Source: Nymphaea colorata (taxonomy: Eukaryota > Streptophyta > Magnoliopsida > Nymphaeales > Nymphaeaceae). Taken from it: a DNA stretch of 64,000 nucleotides. Below are positions 23,721 through 36,431 of the stretch, piece after piece. A program made the translations under genes and the position numbers. The stretch is taken from assembly GCF_008831285.2 (NCBI RefSeq), contig NC_045143.1:8255503-8319502 (forward strand). The letters run 5' to 3'. The first letter of the stretch is position 1; every line of letters starts with the position of its first letter. The notes under the pieces were generated by a model. It did not search any database. It was not told where the DNA came from and worked only from the letters and a program-made list of their open reading frames with translations.

Positions 23721-23942
23721 ATGATGCCACTGTTACTTGGGCTCGGGATCGCCGTCGTCCCCTTGACGCTCTTCATTCCTCCATGTCGCTACGTTCCTTC
23801 CTTCCTTGTCCAGGCACAAGAGTCTCTTAACGTGGTGCGCCTTCAGCTCGAGGATCTCTTTCCCAACATCTGGCTAACCTTGCCGGCGCTCCGGCCCGCA
23901 CTTTTCAGTTCAGAGATGTATCGACATTTCATGTACATATGA
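23721..23942 (+). CDS. Short ORF, 73 codons, unrecognised; paralogue of the 10.4 kb ORF
   Basis: I do not recognise this gene. The frame starts with MMPLLLGLG, continues through a hydrophobic stretch to PLTLFIPPCRYVPSFL, then a more polar, helical-looking segment (AQESLNVVRLQLEDLFPN) and ends at 23940-23942. The N-terminal ~38 residues resemble the ORF at 10416 (about 20 identities) with no gaps, and a CT-rich leader precedes it, both favouring a real coding sequence. The shared Cys-Arg-Tyr after the hydrophobic run could mark the cytosolic edge of a single membrane anchor. It may be an exon of a longer gene, since 23942 is followed by more unassigned sequence. Function is unknown. Confidence 0.45.
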   Translation: MMPLLLGLGIAVVPLTLFIPPCRYVPSFLVQAQESLNVVRLQLEDLFPNIWLTLPALRPALFSSEMYRHFMYI

Positions 23943-24526
23943 TATGAGCTTCATTTCATTCCTGACGGATGATCGAACTGCCGCTGCTTTCAGTGAAATG
24001 TGGAAATTGGGCATAACTGATCAGTTCATATCCGTCTTGTGAAAAGTGCTTTTCTTCTCATCTTACTTTTAAGTATTAGGGTTTATAAGGTAGATCCTTG
24101 CTAGTGCATATATGCCCAAAAGCTCCTCTGATGCGTCTTGCCCTTGACTAAATTTATGCTCTACCAGGAAAGGTTAGCCTGCGAGTTCTTATCTTTGTTC
24201 GGTTACGTGTAGATGTGTTAATCTCAGGCTTTACAACGGCTGTCAGCTATTTTCTGATTAATTCTCACTCTTAGTTTCTTTAGAATTCAATTAACAATGA
24301 GCACTAGTCCGGCGACCCGTTGAGCCTTGAGAACCCCAACTAGGCCATGACAATGGCCTTCGTCCGGGCTGCCAAAATGGGGCCCGGGCTTGACTTCAAA
24401 TCGGGCTAGCCCAATGTTCAGCCCTGACTTCAAATGGAGCTAGCCCAACGTTCACGCACCTTTGTTCAATGTTTTGCTGACTTAGACCAAGAAACAATTA
24501 CACATAGATACTTTGTTTTGCCCTTA
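23943..24526. other. Intergenic DNA with a GC-rich repeat tract
   Basis: 24367-24450 carries CGGGCT/AGCCC words like those at 6.4 kb (CGGGCTAGCCCAA followed by a second GAGCTAGCCCAA). The rest shows no feature. Confidence 0.4.
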
Positions 24527-25176
24527 CACTCTGTTTGGATGGACGGAAAAAGAGGGATTGAACAATTAATCTTTTGTTTTGTTTGGTTGATTAATTAAAA
24601 AGAAATGAAATGAAAGGAGTAAAAAATTTGTTTGGTTGCAAAAGAAGGGAAAGAAAATGGAATGTATGAAAATAGTGCTCTAATGTAAATTCATAGATTG
24701 AAAATGAAACGAAAAGACTATCCTTTTCTACTATGTATACTCTTGACCTTGTGTGGCTCTTTCTCTCCCTCCTCACCACTGGTCAAGAATCCAACGGGCA
24801 TCGGGTCTGTCTCTCTCTCTCCCTTCTTGCCATTGCTCGAGACTTAGATGGTAATATTCCCCGTTCAGACTATACCGACCATCGCCGTCGTTGGACAGTG
24901 GGATGTCGTTGTTCATTGTGTTCCAGTACATCTCTAAAATTGAATGTTAGAGGTATTATTACAAAGTAATATAAATTTTATCATTTCTTTTCTTTTATGT
25001 AGTCCAAACAAACATGAATTTTAACAATTATTTTCTTTCTATTCAAATAAGTTTTATAATCACATAGGTTTTTTTTCTTTCTTTTCCTTTATGTTCCTTT
25101 CTCATTCCATTTCCTTTCCTTTCCTTTCCTTTTCACCCCTCCCTTTCCTTCCACTTCCCTCCATCCAAACAAAGGG
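24527..25176. mobile_element. Tourist/PIF-Harbinger-like element with TTA target duplication
   Basis: The 650 bp segment has terminal inverted repeats CACTCTGTTTGGATGGA and, inverted at the right, CCCTTTGTTTGGATGGA (15 of 17 match). It is flanked by TTA on both sides (24524-24526, 25177-25179), the 3 bp target duplication typical of PIF/Harbinger. The right part includes a (TTTCC)n tract (about 25112-25132). A small CT-rich open frame at 24733-24969 is not convincing as a gene. Confidence 0.72.
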
Positions 25177-25723
25177 TTAAGTGGTAAAATTTGTCCATTT
25201 GAATTTTAGTCACAAATATCTTATCGGCTGGACAACGTTTTGAGGTCCTTTTTGAAAGTTTTTAAGATTTTATTTTTGACTTTTTGGGGTTCAAGTTAAG
25301 GCAGTGTTTGGATGACACTCCAAAACAAATTTTTGAAAGTAAAACAGCCTTTTCCCTCCAAAACAGCTTTGAAGTGTTTGGATGCAACCAAAACCGAGTT
25401 TTTTTTTTAAAGTCAATTTAAAAAAACATTGAATAACATGGTCAGCCCAGGTTATTTTAAACAAATGAGCAAAAGGAAAATGTCTTGATGCCATTATTGT
25501 AGTATCACGATGGTTTCCGTTGATATCTTAACATTCGGAATGTTGATCAGATAATGTCGTTTTGAGATGAGATGTTTCAAACTTCCACCCTTCCTAAATT
25601 ATCATCGATCGGTGTTGGTGATCAATACATCTTTTGTTTGCATTATATTGGCAACTTGGACTGAAACAGAACTTTCCAAGGGAGGCCTGGCTATGGAGCT
25701 TTTGACCTCCTTCAACTAAGTGG

Positions 25724-25887
25724 CAGATCCACATATAGGCAGGTGTGGGCAGTTGCCCACACTAGCATCACAAAAAGTTTTTACTTTTATATTGGTGCTT
25801 TTGAAAAAATTGCTCATTTATACACAAACGTGCCCCTTAGGATCTAAGGGTCTTTTTAATTAGTGCCCCTCAACCCAAAATTCCTAA
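25724..25887. mobile_element. hAT-type MITE, right end missing
   Basis: Begins GTGGCAGATCCACATATAGG with the internal inverted words GTGTGGGCAG/TTGCCCACAC and carries GTGCCCCTCAACCCAAAATT, shared with the 7882-8079 element. The expected right terminus is absent: LINE coding sequence starts within about 10 bp of the break at 25887. Confidence 0.55.
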
Positions 25888-25895
25888 TAGGTGCA

Positions 25896-28800
25896 TCCCT
25901 CATTGGCGCTGATACCTTCTTCACTAAGGAGGTGGCCAGCGCGGGATACGCTAGCTTGCTCATTGAAGCACCTCTGAACTTTCGCCCAGTCTCAGAGGTG
26001 AAATTGGCCTTTGAAGAAGGTCTTCCTCGCGTGCAGTTTATTGAGTATGAATCTAAAAATTAGATGTTGCACTCGGTGTGGGTCGACTAGCCACTTCATG
26101 TGTGCATGCAATGAAGGTAAGGGCAAGCAGACAATGGACGGCCAAACCCAAAACCTGGAAGGTCAAGAATGGCAAACAGTCAGAATGCCCACATGCAGCA
26201 GACAAAGAAAAATGGGACTAATTATCCAACATGTAATAGATATCAGACTTTAACAATGGAAGAAGCAGACATTTTGACAGAGGAAGTGGATAGAAACTGA
26301 GGCAACCAACAAGGGTCAGCCGTTGACAAAGAAAGCAAGGCATGAACGAGCTGCTCCAACTGGTCAGGTGATGTAAGACGTCAGTCTCGGTGATCAAGCT
26401 GATGACACAACTAAGGAGACTGCTACTGCATGAGCTGCTCCTGAGAGTGGCAGAAGCAAGCTCCCCTCGAGCAGTGTGGGTAGTGGCAAGAGATTCTCAA
26501 GTGAAGGAAAGAAAAAAACATCCTCTTAAGAGTAAAGAAGTTAGCCTTTTCAAAAAAAAGACAAGGTAGCCTCCTGAAACGGCAATCTGTACTCAATGAA
26601 CTCAACACTAATATTGATAAAACTGACAGTGCCATTAAAATGGCGAGAGACAATCGGCTGGGCTCTAGTTGGCTAGAGGAGATGAGGATTTCAGGGCATA
26701 GGACTCCCTAATAGAGAGCTGACGACACACGTGCTGATCATAACCCAGAGGATGGTATCGTTGTTGACACACAACAAACTGCAAGCTTGATGGAGGAATA
26801 CGTTAATAAGGAAAATGAGCGAGATGCTCCAATGGAAGAGGACAAAGAGGAGAGGGGGCGGCACCCCCCAGTAGTCCAATAAAGATAGCAGCCTCAAATA
26901 CCTTAGAGTTGGCGGGAAAACCAACTCAAGAGGAGGCTACGAGGCTTTTCAATATACAGAAGCTAGATATAGCAGTTCTTATTGACACAAAGTTGACAAT
27001 CGATTATCTAAGAAATGTTCGTTTTCAGTTCACTCGATATGCCTTGGTTTCTAATCTGCCCATCACTGACGCTTGGGCTAGGATTTGGGTGCTTTGGAGA
27101 GATGACGAAATTGAAGGTAAAGATGTTCAAGTATTGGATCACTATCAAGGTAGAACACGCCGGTATGGGTAGAACTTTCTGGGTGATCGGCACATATGTT
27201 GATCCGGACTTTAGGATTCGAAAGGACATATTCCATGAGTTTGCAGTTTGTTGTGTGTCAACAACGATACACTCAATGGCCCGCTAATATGCATTGGAGA
27301 CCTTAACATCATCTGCAGGCCTCAAAAGAAATCAGGCAGAGTACCAGCGTTAGCAGCATGCCTTGTGTTTTCCAACTTCATTCAAAGGGTGGAATTGCAA
27401 AAAATATCTCATGCTAACGTCAGTTACACACAGAAAAATCACAGAACATGGGACGCTAATGTTCAAAGCAAAATCGATAGATGCTTCATCTCCGCGGAAT
27501 GGGCAGAGGATCAGCAACTAGCTCTAAATCTGTCTGTGGTTCGTTGCACCACATCTGATCACAACCTGATTATCTCTGAATGCAACAAAAGCACCGGCTG
27601 CAGAAGTGATAAATTTGTTTTTAGTCATTTTAATTACAGGAATAACATGGCAGGTACACAGAAACCATTATGCAGGGGTGGAGTAAGGAGGTCCGAGGAT
27701 GCCCTATGATCAAGCTCCTTGACAAGCTAGAGGCAATCAAGACAGGTCTGAAAGAACGGAGCAAAGATGGTCCGAAAGACATAGCAGCATAATAGTCGAC
27801 CTTCAAGAGAGGTTGAGTCACGTACAAGCAGAAGCGGAGGGGGGGTGTAATGGTGCTTTAGATAGGTTGCTAGCCTTGAAACTAGAACTGAGGCACTTGC
27901 TCAGGTGTGAAGAGAGCATGAGGCGTCAAAAATCAAGGATCACTGGGCTTCGGGATGGAGATTCAAATACCAAATTTTACCATGTTATGGTGAAAGGAAT
28001 GCATCGAAGGAACAAGATCAGCAGGCTTAAAGATAGTGATCAGTTGTACTTTGAATTGGCTGAAATATTTAAAGCTAGTAGTGCTTATTTCACCAGCCTT
28101 CTATGCAAGGACAGTGCCACGGGAAAACTTCCTGAAGGTGTCCATGGGGGTCTCATCGTCAACCAAGCTACAAATGATAAGGTTAATAGCAATGTGTCAG
28201 ATGAAGTGATCTCTTGCGCGGTTTTGCAGTCCTAGAAAAAGACTGCGGCAGGCTCGAATAGTTTTAACAATGACTTTTATCGTCACCATTGGGACCTCAT
28301 AAAAGACATAGTTAGCAATGGGATAAAGGGCTAATTTGAAAGTGGGAATTGGTGAAGAGTATCAACTGCACAGATGTTTTAATTCCTAAAGGTGTAGGAG
28401 CTAACTAAATGGATAGATTCAGACCCATTTCGCTCTGCAACAGCATCTTAAAATGTATCTTCATGATTATGGTTAGACATCAACGGCCCTTTTTCAGCAT
28501 GATCATATCAAAAAATAAAAATGCCTTCCTACATCGAAGGAGTATACATGACAGCATCTTTCTAGGGCAAGAGATGGTAAGCATTTTGAATGGCAAGAAG
28601 TAGAGAGTGCTTGGTATTGAGCTAGACTTGAGCAAAGCTTATGATCGCGTGGGTTGGAGCTTTCTGGAGCAAGTTTTAAGATTCTTGGAATTCGGTGAAA
28701 GATGGATCAATAGAACCATGACTTTAGTAACCATGATAAGCTCGGCTCTCCTCATAAATGGCCGAGAGGGCACATGGTTTAAACGGAAGAGAGGGTTCCA

Positions 28801-30880
28801 GAGAGGAGACTCTCCGTCTCCTTGTTTTTAGTAATAATGACAATTTTCACTGGCTTGGTGCGAGGGAGAATTGAACATGGTCTGATTAAAAGCCCTCAAG
28901 TTAGAGGCAAGCATAACATCTACATCCCAGCCTTATACCAAATGATGTGCTTCTCTTCATACAAGGCAAACAAAAAGGTATCTGGGAACTCTAGGACTAC
29001 TGGCGACTGATGGAAGAATGCTCAGGCCTCAAAGTGAACATAACCAAGAGCACTTTATTCGGTTTTAACATGGACAAAGGTGCATTGGAGGTTGTTCAAG
29101 TGGAGTTTGGTTGGCAGCAGACCAACCTCCTCGTAGAATATCTTGGTGTCGGCCTCCATGTTGGGAAGCTCACCGAAGCCCAGTGTGCGACCCTAATTAC
29201 AAAGATAGATAAGAAGTTGGTAGGATGGAAAATGAGACCGATATCCTGCATCGTCAGCCAATCCCCTCTACTGGTGCATGACTTTGAAACTCTATCGAAC
29301 ATTCACAAGCACATAGAACAGCTCTGTGTGCAAGTTTTATTTGAGGAGATAGTGAATAGAAAAAGATCAACCATCTCATCAGCTAGAAGGATTTGTGTCG
29401 TCCTAAGCTGGAAGGTGGAATTGGGATCCGCCGGCTATTGGACGTCAATGCAGTGTGTAGAAACTGCTCTTCGCAATTGCAATATGTGGGATAATAGAAC
29501 CCCAGGTCGTTGCTCCTTCGTGTGGAGGCAAATTGTTAGAGCGTGGACTTTGGTCAAAGACAACTTTGAATGGAAGATTGGGAAACAGAACAAGGTTAAA
29601 TTTTAGGAGGACAATTCGCAAGGAAAAACCCTGGCCGCTGAAATTCCAAGCTCCCATTATCACCTTATAGAAGCCATGTTGAATTGTTCTGTCCAAGAAC
29701 TGATGCGAGGTGATGACGCCCATCCCTTTGAGATGACAAATAGATTGGGAATAATGTCGAGAATTCCAGTGGCCAGTTTTGAAAGAGATGATAAGCTGGT
29801 CTAGATGAGTAGCACCAACGAGGACATCACTAGAAAAGCCTTGAGTAATTCGGTTAGAATCAAAGAGCAGAGCCATCCATGGAAAATGAACATTTGGCAT
29901 AGTGGTGCGACCCCAAGATCTTGTTGAACAATATATGCGGCTGAAAAAGGAAGGCTCCCAATACATGATAGATCCCAAAAGAAAGGAATGCAGCTAGCTT
30001 CTCAATGTTACAACTACAAAAGAGGAATTCAAAGCGAAAACTGCCTTTTTTTCATTGCAGTGTTGCAGAGGATATCTGGAAATACATCCTGGGGAAGTTT
30101 GAGATCAAGATCAAAATCCCACAAGCCATTCATGACGCATTAGCATGGTGGTTTAAACGTAAATTCAAGAACAAAACCCTGTTCAAATGCTGGAAACTTG
30201 TTTTCATGTTATCAATTGGTTCCTTTAGAGAATGAGATGCGACATGAAATATGGAGGCAGAACTTAGATGGGGGCTACTGGGGAGAAGGCCTAAAAACAC
30301 TGCAATGAGTGTTTCATGAATAGACAATGGCATGAGCCAGACACACATATTATTAACAACTGGCTGAAAATGTTGTGAGGGGATTGGTGGTGGAAAGATG
30401 AAGCACAACTCAACATACTTGTGGCTGTGCCGTTTAAAGATAGTCGAACTGGAGTGGCGAAACCTACTCTTCAAGGTTCCATGGAAGCGATGGTGAGGTG
30501 GGAGAGGACAGGCTATTACAATTCAAGCATGGAAGCAGTTTTGTTCTGTTTGGGTGTTATTCGACAGGCTCATTCAGTCAAGATTAACGTAATCATCAAC
30601 ACTTTGCAACACATTGTGAAAAATGGCAAATTATACGCAGAAGACAATGCTCAGGATCAATGCTCAGAGCCTAATATTTCTGTTGTTAAAGGCTGGCCTG
30701 TCCTTGAGGCTGCCCATCTTCTTTTTTGCTTTCCGAAGACTAAATTTTGTAAATATTGAGAATGCCCAAAAGGAGACTGGAGTCCTTTCCTGGAACCCCA
30801 AGATTGAGGCAGGATCTATCTATTGATGATCCCCATTTTTGTTGTAAATTCCCCCAAATTTGTTATTAATAAAAGGCAAG
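25896..30880 (+). mobile_element. Decayed L1-type LINE (non-LTR retrotransposon), 5'-truncated
   Basis: Domains occur in canonical order on the plus strand. ORF1 remnant: AGYASLLIEAPLNFRPVSEV followed by a CCHC zinc knuckle (CTRCGSTSHFMCAC, about 26065-26105). Endonuclease: IAVLIDTKL (about 26960) and GDLN (27299), ending SDHNLI (27558). Reverse transcriptase: FRPISLCNSILK (28415), ELDLSKAYDRVGW (28620), SGLKVNITKS (29020). RNase/zinc-finger RVT part: IWHSGA (29890) and LPFFHCSVAEDIWKYI (30043). Many stops and frameshifts separate these. The first endonuclease acidic residue is Asp where family members have Glu, and the YADD box region (about 28937) is garbled. It ends near TTATTAATAAAAGG (30862). 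Not active. Confidence 0.9.
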
Positions 30881-32007
30881 GACCCCTTGAATGATTTTGC
30901 ATTATCAATTTCTCCTCTTAGTTCACAGCATCAATCTTCATGGTTATAAACGTTCAGATCTGGTTTAAGGTTTTGTTTTTCAAATGTACAAGCTCAATGT
31001 GGATTTGATTCCTCAAGTAGCTAGTAGATTCAAATCCAAACTATCAACATCCCTGTCATCCTGGCCTTCTTTCAAACAAAGGATATCTAGAACTAAAGGG
31101 TATGTACATCCATTTACATCCTCAAATATGAAGTTAGATAAATCTATACAGTATGGAAGTCCCCAAATATTCAACAACGATTTCTTGTGGCCCACAACGG
31201 GAAACATAAGGGATAAATTCGAAGCACGGAATGAAGCAGCAAAGCTGCCTATAAAGGCGAGGGTTAAAAGAACTCAACTTTAAAAATTACCGTTCCAAGT
31301 GTGAAAAAATAATCAAAATTGTCATGTAAGAATTCATAATTATGTTGTGTGCATAGTCACGATGTGTTCATATTGGCATGAAAATGGTTCAAACCTGGTT
31401 ATGTTCATCATTTACTAGATCTTACCTAATGGGATCTCCCCAGATCAGATTCAGGTTCATTCTCAGAATTGAATCTCTAAAGTCAGATCCTGATCTGGCT
31501 TTCACATGTAATCAGGTAGGTTTGAAATTCAGTCCACTTAATCCGCATACCGAGTCGAGTGCAATTAGTGCTCTTATTAACATCTCAACAAGAACCTCGC
31601 AACAAGAAGGAAGAAGAAGCCAAATTCAAGCTGACATCTGCAGCCTGCAAGGTACATGAATCAACAGTCACGACCTCAGCATCGTGTTATTCACCATCAA
31701 CTCTTGACAAATAACATACAGGTCGTACGTTCTCTGTTATGCAACTACGGTTTTTTGCAGAGAATGGGACAAAATATAAGAAAACCAACATCCCAATTCT
31801 TTTTCCTTTGTTTTTATTGATTGAGGGATGAGAAGCCTAACGAAGAAAACTTGAATCCCTCCATTTTTTTTCTCTTGTTTTATTCCTCGTTTGAGTATTT
31901 GTTACTCGGATTGGATTTAGAAAGGTTACAGACGAGCACAGAAACATCGTGAATGAAGCCTCCTTCTCTTTACATGCTCAAATGATTTTGAATTTTGAAA
32001 AGAAAAA
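30881..32007. other. Intergenic DNA, no gene seen
   Basis: Open frames at 30984-31283 and 31378-31659 are short, without domains, and opposed by frames of equal length on the other strand. Nothing is called. Confidence 0.4.
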
Positions 32008-32385
32008 AAATGATGCAAGTCAATGGATCGGATTCGGATTACATACATCTTTAATCATATCCGCTTTTTGGATATTCATATATTCCGATTCGAATTCGGA
32101 TTTGAGTTCGAATAAAGCAAATCCGAATCTCATTTTAATATTTATACCCGAATCCGAATTTTGAACCATCAAGTTTTAAGCATTAGATACATGATATTTG
32201 TTTAAAAATGAATCCAATCCGAATTCGATCGGATATTATGTATATCCGAATCCGATGGATGTCATTTATTAAATCCGAAACCGATCCGATTTTTTAATGA
32301 TATATTAAATTTTTATCCATATCCAATTTTTTCGGTCGGATTGGTCGAATATCCGATTCAAATCGGATATATTGAGATCCCTATC
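32008..32385. repeat. Another 'ATCCGAATCCG' family copy
   Basis: Dense repeats of ATCCGAATCCG, TCGGATTCGGAT and GATCGGATAT, ending TTGAGATCCCTAT, which resembles the TTGACATCCCTA terminus of the copies at 21.2-22.8 kb. It lies about 370 bp beyond the kinesin stop codon, downstream of the gene. Confidence 0.55.
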
Positions 32386-32758
32386 GGAAAGAGAGGTCGG
32401 CGGGAGAGTCGAATCAAAGCATTTTGGTGTTTTACTGAATATGGGAAGAACTTTTTGGTACATTCACTCATCATTTCTGAAATAAAGTGGTGCTTTATTA
32501 TTGTTCAATTGTTGAGCTTGTTAATCGTTTGTTTATTGGAGGCATTTTGTAATGTATTACGAAACTAATCAATACTGATCAAATTGGCTAGACAGAAGAA
32601 GCACCAGACAGATGTGTTCTGTTCACATCTGATAAATATTATACCCTCAAACAACTGCTAATTTTGCAAAACCACAGGTTATATAAGAAACAGATAGAAA
32701 ATAGGACGTACCGCTGATTACAAAATTTGGTCTTATGAGGAAATTAAGATATCACCCA

Positions 32759-33328
32759 TCATTGCCATCTTTTAGGAGGCTTTATTGTTGATACGGTTGG
32801 TTGCGGCACAATTGGTCTTTGTAAACCTGGAAAAGAGACAACAACATATGCATGAAAAGAAGTAAGAAGCTATAATTTCAAGTGCAGTTGGAACATACCG
32901 ATTGATGGCTTGAAAGGATCCTTGATTCGAGATTGTGGCCGAGCAGCATGTGACCTTGGAGGCGGACGAGGAATCCATGATGGGGCTTCTGACCTGCAAA
33001 TGAAATAGAAAACTCAAATAAAAAGTTCACATTGAAAAAAGGAGAAAATAATACTTCAAATAAAAGTTTCTTAAAGTCTTCAACCCAAAAAAAGGTTGTT
33101 AAAAGCCCTGTCCATTAATGAAAAGGCTTGTTAAAGACAACCAAGATAGGAGATAACCCTGTTCTCATCAATTTTCAGTCAGATGTCCCACGTTTGAGCA
33201 AAGGGTCATGTCTTGTCTGACAGGAGGACATGAACTTTTTAACCAGCAATAAAAATTGCTCAGTTTAAATCTGTCACATCGGTACGGGTACAGACTATTT
33301 TTAAAAAAACTTGGGTACGGAGGTACGG

Positions 33329-33374
<46 letters not shown>

Positions 33375-36300
33375 CATAAAACAAGAATTCAAACAAAATA
33401 ACACAATCATGATTCAAAATGTATAGTTTTTAAAGAAAAAACTATTGAACAAAATATGAAAATGCAGCTCTATATGTGTTTCCTGGGTGTAAATGGTGTA
33501 AAGAAAAGGCACTACAGCCAAAAATTAAGAAATCATAATTCGTGCTTTCTAATCATTCATATGGAATTACAATAGAAATTTTCGGATCTGTTAAAAGGGT
33601 AGGTCCTCAATTGTCATGTTTACAGAAAGTTCTTAGTCGTTTTTTATTGGCTCATAGAGAGAATAATGATAATTTTTAACTAAATTAATCTTTTTGTAAT
33701 TTATGTAGAACTGATCATTTTATTTATATAATGTCCACCAAATGTTCTACCCAGTCCAAAATCTAAATATGACCATATCTTGCATAGGATACTTAGCCGA
33801 CAAAACTGAAAATAGGAAAGGGCTGAGTCAACTTTGATCAAGCCCTAAATCGGATGGATATGGTCTTGGGTACGTTGACCGTATTCGGTACTGTTTGACC
33901 AGTACCCAACAGGTACTCGAGACAGTACAAGTACCAGTGTCGTACCTGACCAGTACGAGTACACTGCCTTTACAGCAATACTCATGTGACAAAGGTTTAA
34001 ATGGTTACATTTAATCGCCCAAATTACCTACAAAAGAGGCAGTTAAATTAATGAAATTCAGACATAATATACTACGTTTTTTGTTACACCACCAAAAGTT
34101 GCATGCACTTTTGTATTTTCAATAACAATTATTTCATAAGCAATAAAGAGCATATACATGGCTCATTCAAACCCGAACATGCAAAGTCAATTTCAGAGGA
34201 GAGACTAAAAGAAAGTGAAACTAATATCCAACGTGATTTAAGCCTACAGGATGTGGAAAAATATGTTCTGAATTGCTATTGTTCAGCTAAAGACATGCAT
34301 AGGATGCTTGATGAATGTCAGTGGAAAATATCACGTCTGTTTACACAGGTTGATCTGTAGAACAAATAGGTTTCTTATTCAAAAGGATGTTGCTGCTATT
34401 ACGAACCTAAAACAACATATATCTTACCGCTTCTTTGCATTACTTAAATCTTTAGCAGCTTCTGGAAGAAGGTTTAATTCGACCATGCTAGACATTGCAT
34501 CATCAGTGTCCGCACCCATGGAGAGACCACTATCAGATATGTCACTCAACCTCTCTTCTGCATCTCCAAATCCCAGAAGTTCAACATCAGCTGCTTGAGC
34601 ATTTTGGCTTCGATCTGCACTAAGTTTTGGCTGTTGATTGTGTTCCTTCGGACTTCTTAAGTCATTAACGGACTTCTCTGAACTGGAGTCTGATCGCCTG
34701 TCAATGTACTCAGAATAATTGCAGACATCAGAAACAGTTCTTCTGTGCCCTGCGTCACATGAGGAGGTACTTGACAGAAGTTTGCTTGTTTCACCACAGG
34801 AAGATCTGCGATTGTGATTGACAAAGCCTCTTTGAGATGGCCTCTTGGGAGACAAAGATGAAGCACACTTTGTCAAGTTTGTACTTCGCCTTTCTGAGGC
34901 AGCTCGATCTAGGAGCAACTGTAACCGTTGAATTTCAGCATCCTTCCTTAAGGCCAGCTCCTTCAGTTGTGCCACCTGCCAGGCACATTTGTAAATCAGT
35001 TACAAATGTAAGACAGTGGTGTTCTCAAGCCTAACGGAAGATTTCATCTGCTTTAAGAATGATTTTCATTGGCAATTGACATTCTTGGAATAACAATGTT
35101 CAGTGTAATGTTGACTATTGTAGTGAAGATGAAAGAATCATCAAATATCAAATGCTACGTACATTCCTGTGATTAAATTAGAATTCGTTGTTGTAAAAAA
35201 GGCTGATAAAAAAAGGAAAACGTTTTCCTGGAAAGAAGAAAATAAAAGCAAAAGAGGAAAACCTGCTCCGTTAAATCTCTAATTTCTTTGCTCTCTTTAT
35301 TGATCTTTGCAGCTCCTAACTCAACTCCTGACACCCTTTCAGCAAATTTTAAAGTACTTAGGGACTCGGAATATGATTCAATATCAGGATTAATCTGTAC
35401 AAACATGAGTGTCTTTGCTTGACCACCTACAAAAGAAAAATAACATAAAATCCAATGTGATTCAGATAATAGCACGCAATCATAGTTCAACATAAAGACT
35501 ACCCAAAGCTCACAACAAACAGAACTTAAAAAAACACCTAGAGAACCCTGCAGGATCTGAGTGAGCTTGCTGTTCCGGTATGGTATATGAGGGCTCTTTT
35601 GAGCTAGAGCATAAATAACGTCTCCAAGAGCAGACAGGGATTTGTTGATATGTTGTGCTTCCCTGAGCCTGTTGCCGGTAGCTTCAGACCGATCAACTCT
35701 TTCACTCCCTGCAAGATCTACCAAATGGAGTGACCCTCGTAATGTGGTACCTGGCTGCAAGTTCGTACCTCGTACATGCACTGTGAGAATACTGCAACAA
35801 TATTCCAAATATATAAATATATCACAAAAGCTTGTCAAATAAGACAAACTGTTATCTCCTTCCCATATCAAAAATGAAAAAACTACATGGCCAACCACTC
35901 AGACACAGGCCAGAGGTGAAACCTGTGTGAGCGGCTACTTCTCTCATTCATAGCAGTGGCACCTATAGCCCTGTTCATGTGGCCTGTCTGCATCAATGCA
36001 AGAACATCAGCAGTCGAACTCACATGATGCATACTTGCATCAGGGATGCTTAATCCATTGTGCTGTGAAGCGCTCCAAATCCCAAGTGTATGCAAGTTAA
36101 AGAAGACACTTCTGATGACATGGAAACTAAAAGGAGCCTAGCAAATTATTTGAATTATAAGTGTGGTTAGGGCAAAAGCTTCTAAACATAAATAGTGTGT
36201 CACATGAGTGCGAGTGCGGGATTCAGGTGAGCTCAGAAAAACCTTGAGAGAGAGAGAGAGAGAGACAGATACAGAGAGAGAAATTGAAATCAACCTACTG

Positions 36301-36395
36301 CTGGATGTTGCTGGATGACAAAATACTTAAAAACTGTTGTTGTTACCATGCAACGGAAGCACTAGCAAATTAGCAATAGTGTATGGTATGGTGAT

Positions 36396-36431
<36 letters not shown>

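Noticed and set aside
29445-29978. 177-codon minus frame opposite the LINE
   Set aside because: It first looked like an inverted zinc-finger RVT segment, but the plus strand reads the expected LINE order (IWHSGA... to FFHCSVAEDIW) through the same region, so this is a shadow.
34103-34360. 85-codon plus frame
   Set aside because: It lies in a kinesin intron, is antisense to the gene, and has no recognisable features.
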